This document shows, piece after piece, positions 15,993 to 17,052 of a stretch of DNA of 17,052 bases; position 1 is the first letter of the stretch; each line of letters starts with the position of its first letter. Source of the DNA: an uncultured Mogibacterium sp. (GTDB taxonomy: Bacteria > Bacillota > Clostridia > Peptostreptococcales > Anaerovoracaceae); assembly GCF_938041965.1 (NCBI RefSeq), contig NZ_CALISE010000011.1:1-17052 (forward strand). Reading direction: 5' to 3'. Under the pieces are notes generated by a model. That model worked only from the letters and a program-made list of their open reading frames with translations. It did no database searches and was not told the origin of the DNA. The position numbers were made by a program, and so were the translations under genes.

Positions 15993-16026
15993 CCGCCCGA
16001 GCCGGGTTAGTTCTCGGTCCGGACGG
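15993..16026 (-). other. GC-rich hairpin between rpsB and tsf
   Basis: CCGAG (15997-16001) and CTCGG (16013-16017) pair around an 11-base loop, and CCG/CGG outside them can extend the stem across an uneven internal loop. It is much richer in GC than the DNA around it. No strong T run follows on the minus strand, so it may only lower read-through or stabilise the rpsB message. Confidence 0.4.
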
Positions 16027-16068
16027 CATTCACTTGTTATATTATGCGTTTATAAAAGTCTCGATAAT

Positions 16069-16809
16069 TTATGCCTCTGCTTCAGTCTCAGCTTCCTCAG
16101 CTGGAACCTCGCTAGCATCGAAGCTCTCGCCCTGCTTTGCCTCGATTACAGCATCTGCCATCGCAGAAGTGATTAGCTTAACAGCTCTGATAGCATCATC
16201 ATTAGCAGGGATGATGTAATCAACATCATCTGGATCACAGTTTGTATCTACAATACCTACAACTGGGATTCCTAATGTTCTTGCTTCCTTAACAGCAATC
16301 TTTTCCTTCTTAGGATCTACTACGAACATTGCACCAGGCATGCCCTTCATGTCCTTGATTCCGCCGAGGAACTTCTCTAGCTTATCAGCTTCCTGTCTGA
16401 TCTTAAGAGCTTCCTTCTTAGCATACTTATCGATAGTGCCGTCGGCTTCCATCTCACGAATCTCAGCTAGTCTAGCAATTCTCTTGCTGATAGTCTTGTA
16501 GTTTGTGAGCATACCACCGAGCCATCTCTCGTTAACGAAGTACATTCCTGAACGTAGTGCCTCGTCCTTAATAGCAGCCTGAGCCTGCTTCTTAGTTCCT
16601 ACGAATAGGATTGGCTCTCCATCTGCTGCTACTTTTCTGATGAAATCATAAGCATCGTCGATTCTCTGAATAGTCTGCTGAAGATCGATGATGTAAATCC
16701 CATTTCTCTCTGTGAAGATATATGGAGCCATCTTAGGGTTCCATCTTCTAGTCTGGTGTCCAAAATGAACACCTGCTTCTAAAAGCTGTTTCATTGATAC
16801 TACTGACAT
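16069..16809 (-). CDS. rpsB: 30S ribosomal protein S2
   Basis: 246 aa from the ATG at 16809, 6 bases after GGAGG (16820-16816). The frame runs 15 codons further up into the leader, but those residues (KASVHGGSNN) are not S2-like. The protein begins MSVVSMKQLLEAGVHFGHQ, followed by RRWNPKMAPYIF, the typical S2 start, and has FVGTKKQAQ, NERWLGGMLTN and GIPVVGIVDTNCDPD in order. The last 20 residues form an acidic Glu/Ala tail. It is part of the small ribosomal subunit and heads the rpsB-tsf operon, with its own promoter and a structured leader of about 120 bases that may serve feedback control. Confidence 0.98.
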   Translation of the reverse strand: MSVVSMKQLLEAGVHFGHQTRRWNPKMAPYIFTERNGIYIIDLQQTIQRIDDAYDFIRKVAADGEPILFVGTKKQAQAAIKDEALRSGMYFVNERWLGGMLTNYKTISKRIARLAEIREMEADGTIDKYAKKEALKIRQEADKLEKFLGGIKDMKGMPGAMFVVDPKKEKIAVKEARTLGIPVVGIVDTNCDPDDVDYIIPANDDAIRAVKLITSAMADAVIEAKQGESFDASEVPAEEAETEAEA

Positions 16810-16815
16810 AATTAA

Positions 16816-16930
16816 CCTCCGGTTGTTACTTCCACCGTGAACACTAGCCTTCAACCTTCAATAGGCACCGCGGCAACTTCACGATGTGATTATTACTTAC
16901 TACATCCATGCATTTGAACACAAAGATGCC
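16816..16930 (-). promoter_or_regulatory. Structured 5' leader of rpsB
   Basis: From the expected start of transcription near 16929 to the ribosome binding site. The first bases, GGCATC, can pair with GGTGCC (16869-16864), closing about 60 bases. A second pairing of GGTTG with CAACC brackets the stretch just before the ribosome binding site and ends within two bases of it. This layout fits autoregulatory ribosomal-protein leaders, but I cannot match it to a named motif by eye. Confidence 0.45.
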
Positions 16931-16935
16931 TATAT

Positions 16936-16964
16936 ATTATAGGTCACGAGCCTTATTAATGCAA
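16936..16964 (-). promoter_or_regulatory. Promoter of the rpsB-tsf operon
   Basis: On the minus strand: TTGCAT (16964-16959), a 17-base spacer, then a consensus TATAAT (16941-16936), about 127 bases before the rpsB ATG. Confidence 0.65.
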
Positions 16965-16997
16965 GCATATCTGAGTAGTTTTCAAGCTTTTATATGT

Positions 16998-17025
16998 AAA
17001 AACCATCCACGCGTCGAACGCGTGG
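16998..17025 (-). terminator. Terminator of a gene upstream of rpsB, outside the window
   Basis: CCACGCG (17007-17013) and CGCGTGG (17019-17025) form a perfect 7-bp stem with a 5-base loop. On the minus strand, after ATGG, comes TTTTT. It probably ends a minus-strand gene that begins beyond the right edge. A small GGGC/GCCC hairpin at 17039-17049 lies further out; no coding region is visible in 17026-17052. Confidence 0.6.
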
Positions 17026-17052
17026 TTGTTAAGTAGGCGGGCAAAGCCCTCT

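Noticed and set aside
15544..16176. Long + strand frame (210 codons) over tsf and rpsB
   Set aside because: It is antisense to two certain genes, is very rich in Ser, as the reverse of biased codons often is, and has no ribosome site.
1..17052. Mobile elements, phage genes, CRISPR arrays, tRNA or rRNA genes
   Set aside because: None of their hallmarks (transposase motifs, regular repeats, cloverleaf or rRNA sequence) was found.

Overview
The window reads as chromosomal DNA from a low-to-mid GC, anaerobic Bacillota (Clostridia) bacterium. The signs are AGGAGG-type ribosome binding sites before most genes, sigma-A-like TTGaca-17-TATaat promoters, U-tailed hairpin terminators, and protein families typical of Clostridia: DUF1015, DUF975, a Na/Pi cotransporter with a PhoU-like tail, a clostridial-type galactokinase relative and an M20 dipeptidase. 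A member of Eubacteriales Family XIII is my guess from protein flavour only. No transposase, phage gene, CRISPR array, tRNA or rRNA was seen.

Layout. On the + strand at the left (201-3650) are a DUF1015 protein and two tandem DUF975 membrane proteins. Each of these genes has its own terminator, and the two DUF975 genes have near-copies of one promoter. A two-way terminator at 3638-3678 separates them from a long minus-strand block. In transcription order this block is an alpha/beta hydrolase, purC, an MntP-type manganese exporter, a Na/Pi cotransporter and a galactokinase-like protein. A YfcE-type phosphoesterase on the + strand (9476-9958) diverges from the hydrolase. From 10128 rightwards everything is on the minus strand: an ABC exporter (permease and ATPase, overlapping genes), pepD, and the translation pair rpsB-tsf, which has a structured leader and its own promoter.

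How the genes fit together. rpsB and tsf form the conserved S2/EF-Ts operon. The ABC ATPase and the two-domain FtsX-type permease form one exporter, preceded by a perfect 26-bp palindrome that looks like an operator. The Na/Pi cotransporter and the galactokinase-like gene are 10 nt apart and very probably co-transcribed. purC, mntP and the hydrolase share the strand but may be separate units.

Most worth a second look: (1) the galactokinase-like protein keeps the whole fold but has lost the sugar-binding/catalytic motif, the GLSSSA-type phosphate loop, the catalytic Asp and the third GHMP motif, so it looks like a maintained pseudokinase; (2) mntP appears to be one base out of frame at a run of seven A/T near its start; (3) the DUF975 pair was duplicated together with its promoter; (4) the yfcE-like gene looks leaderless; (5) the palindromic operator of the ABC exporter. 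No wholly new multi-gene system could be supported from sequence alone.
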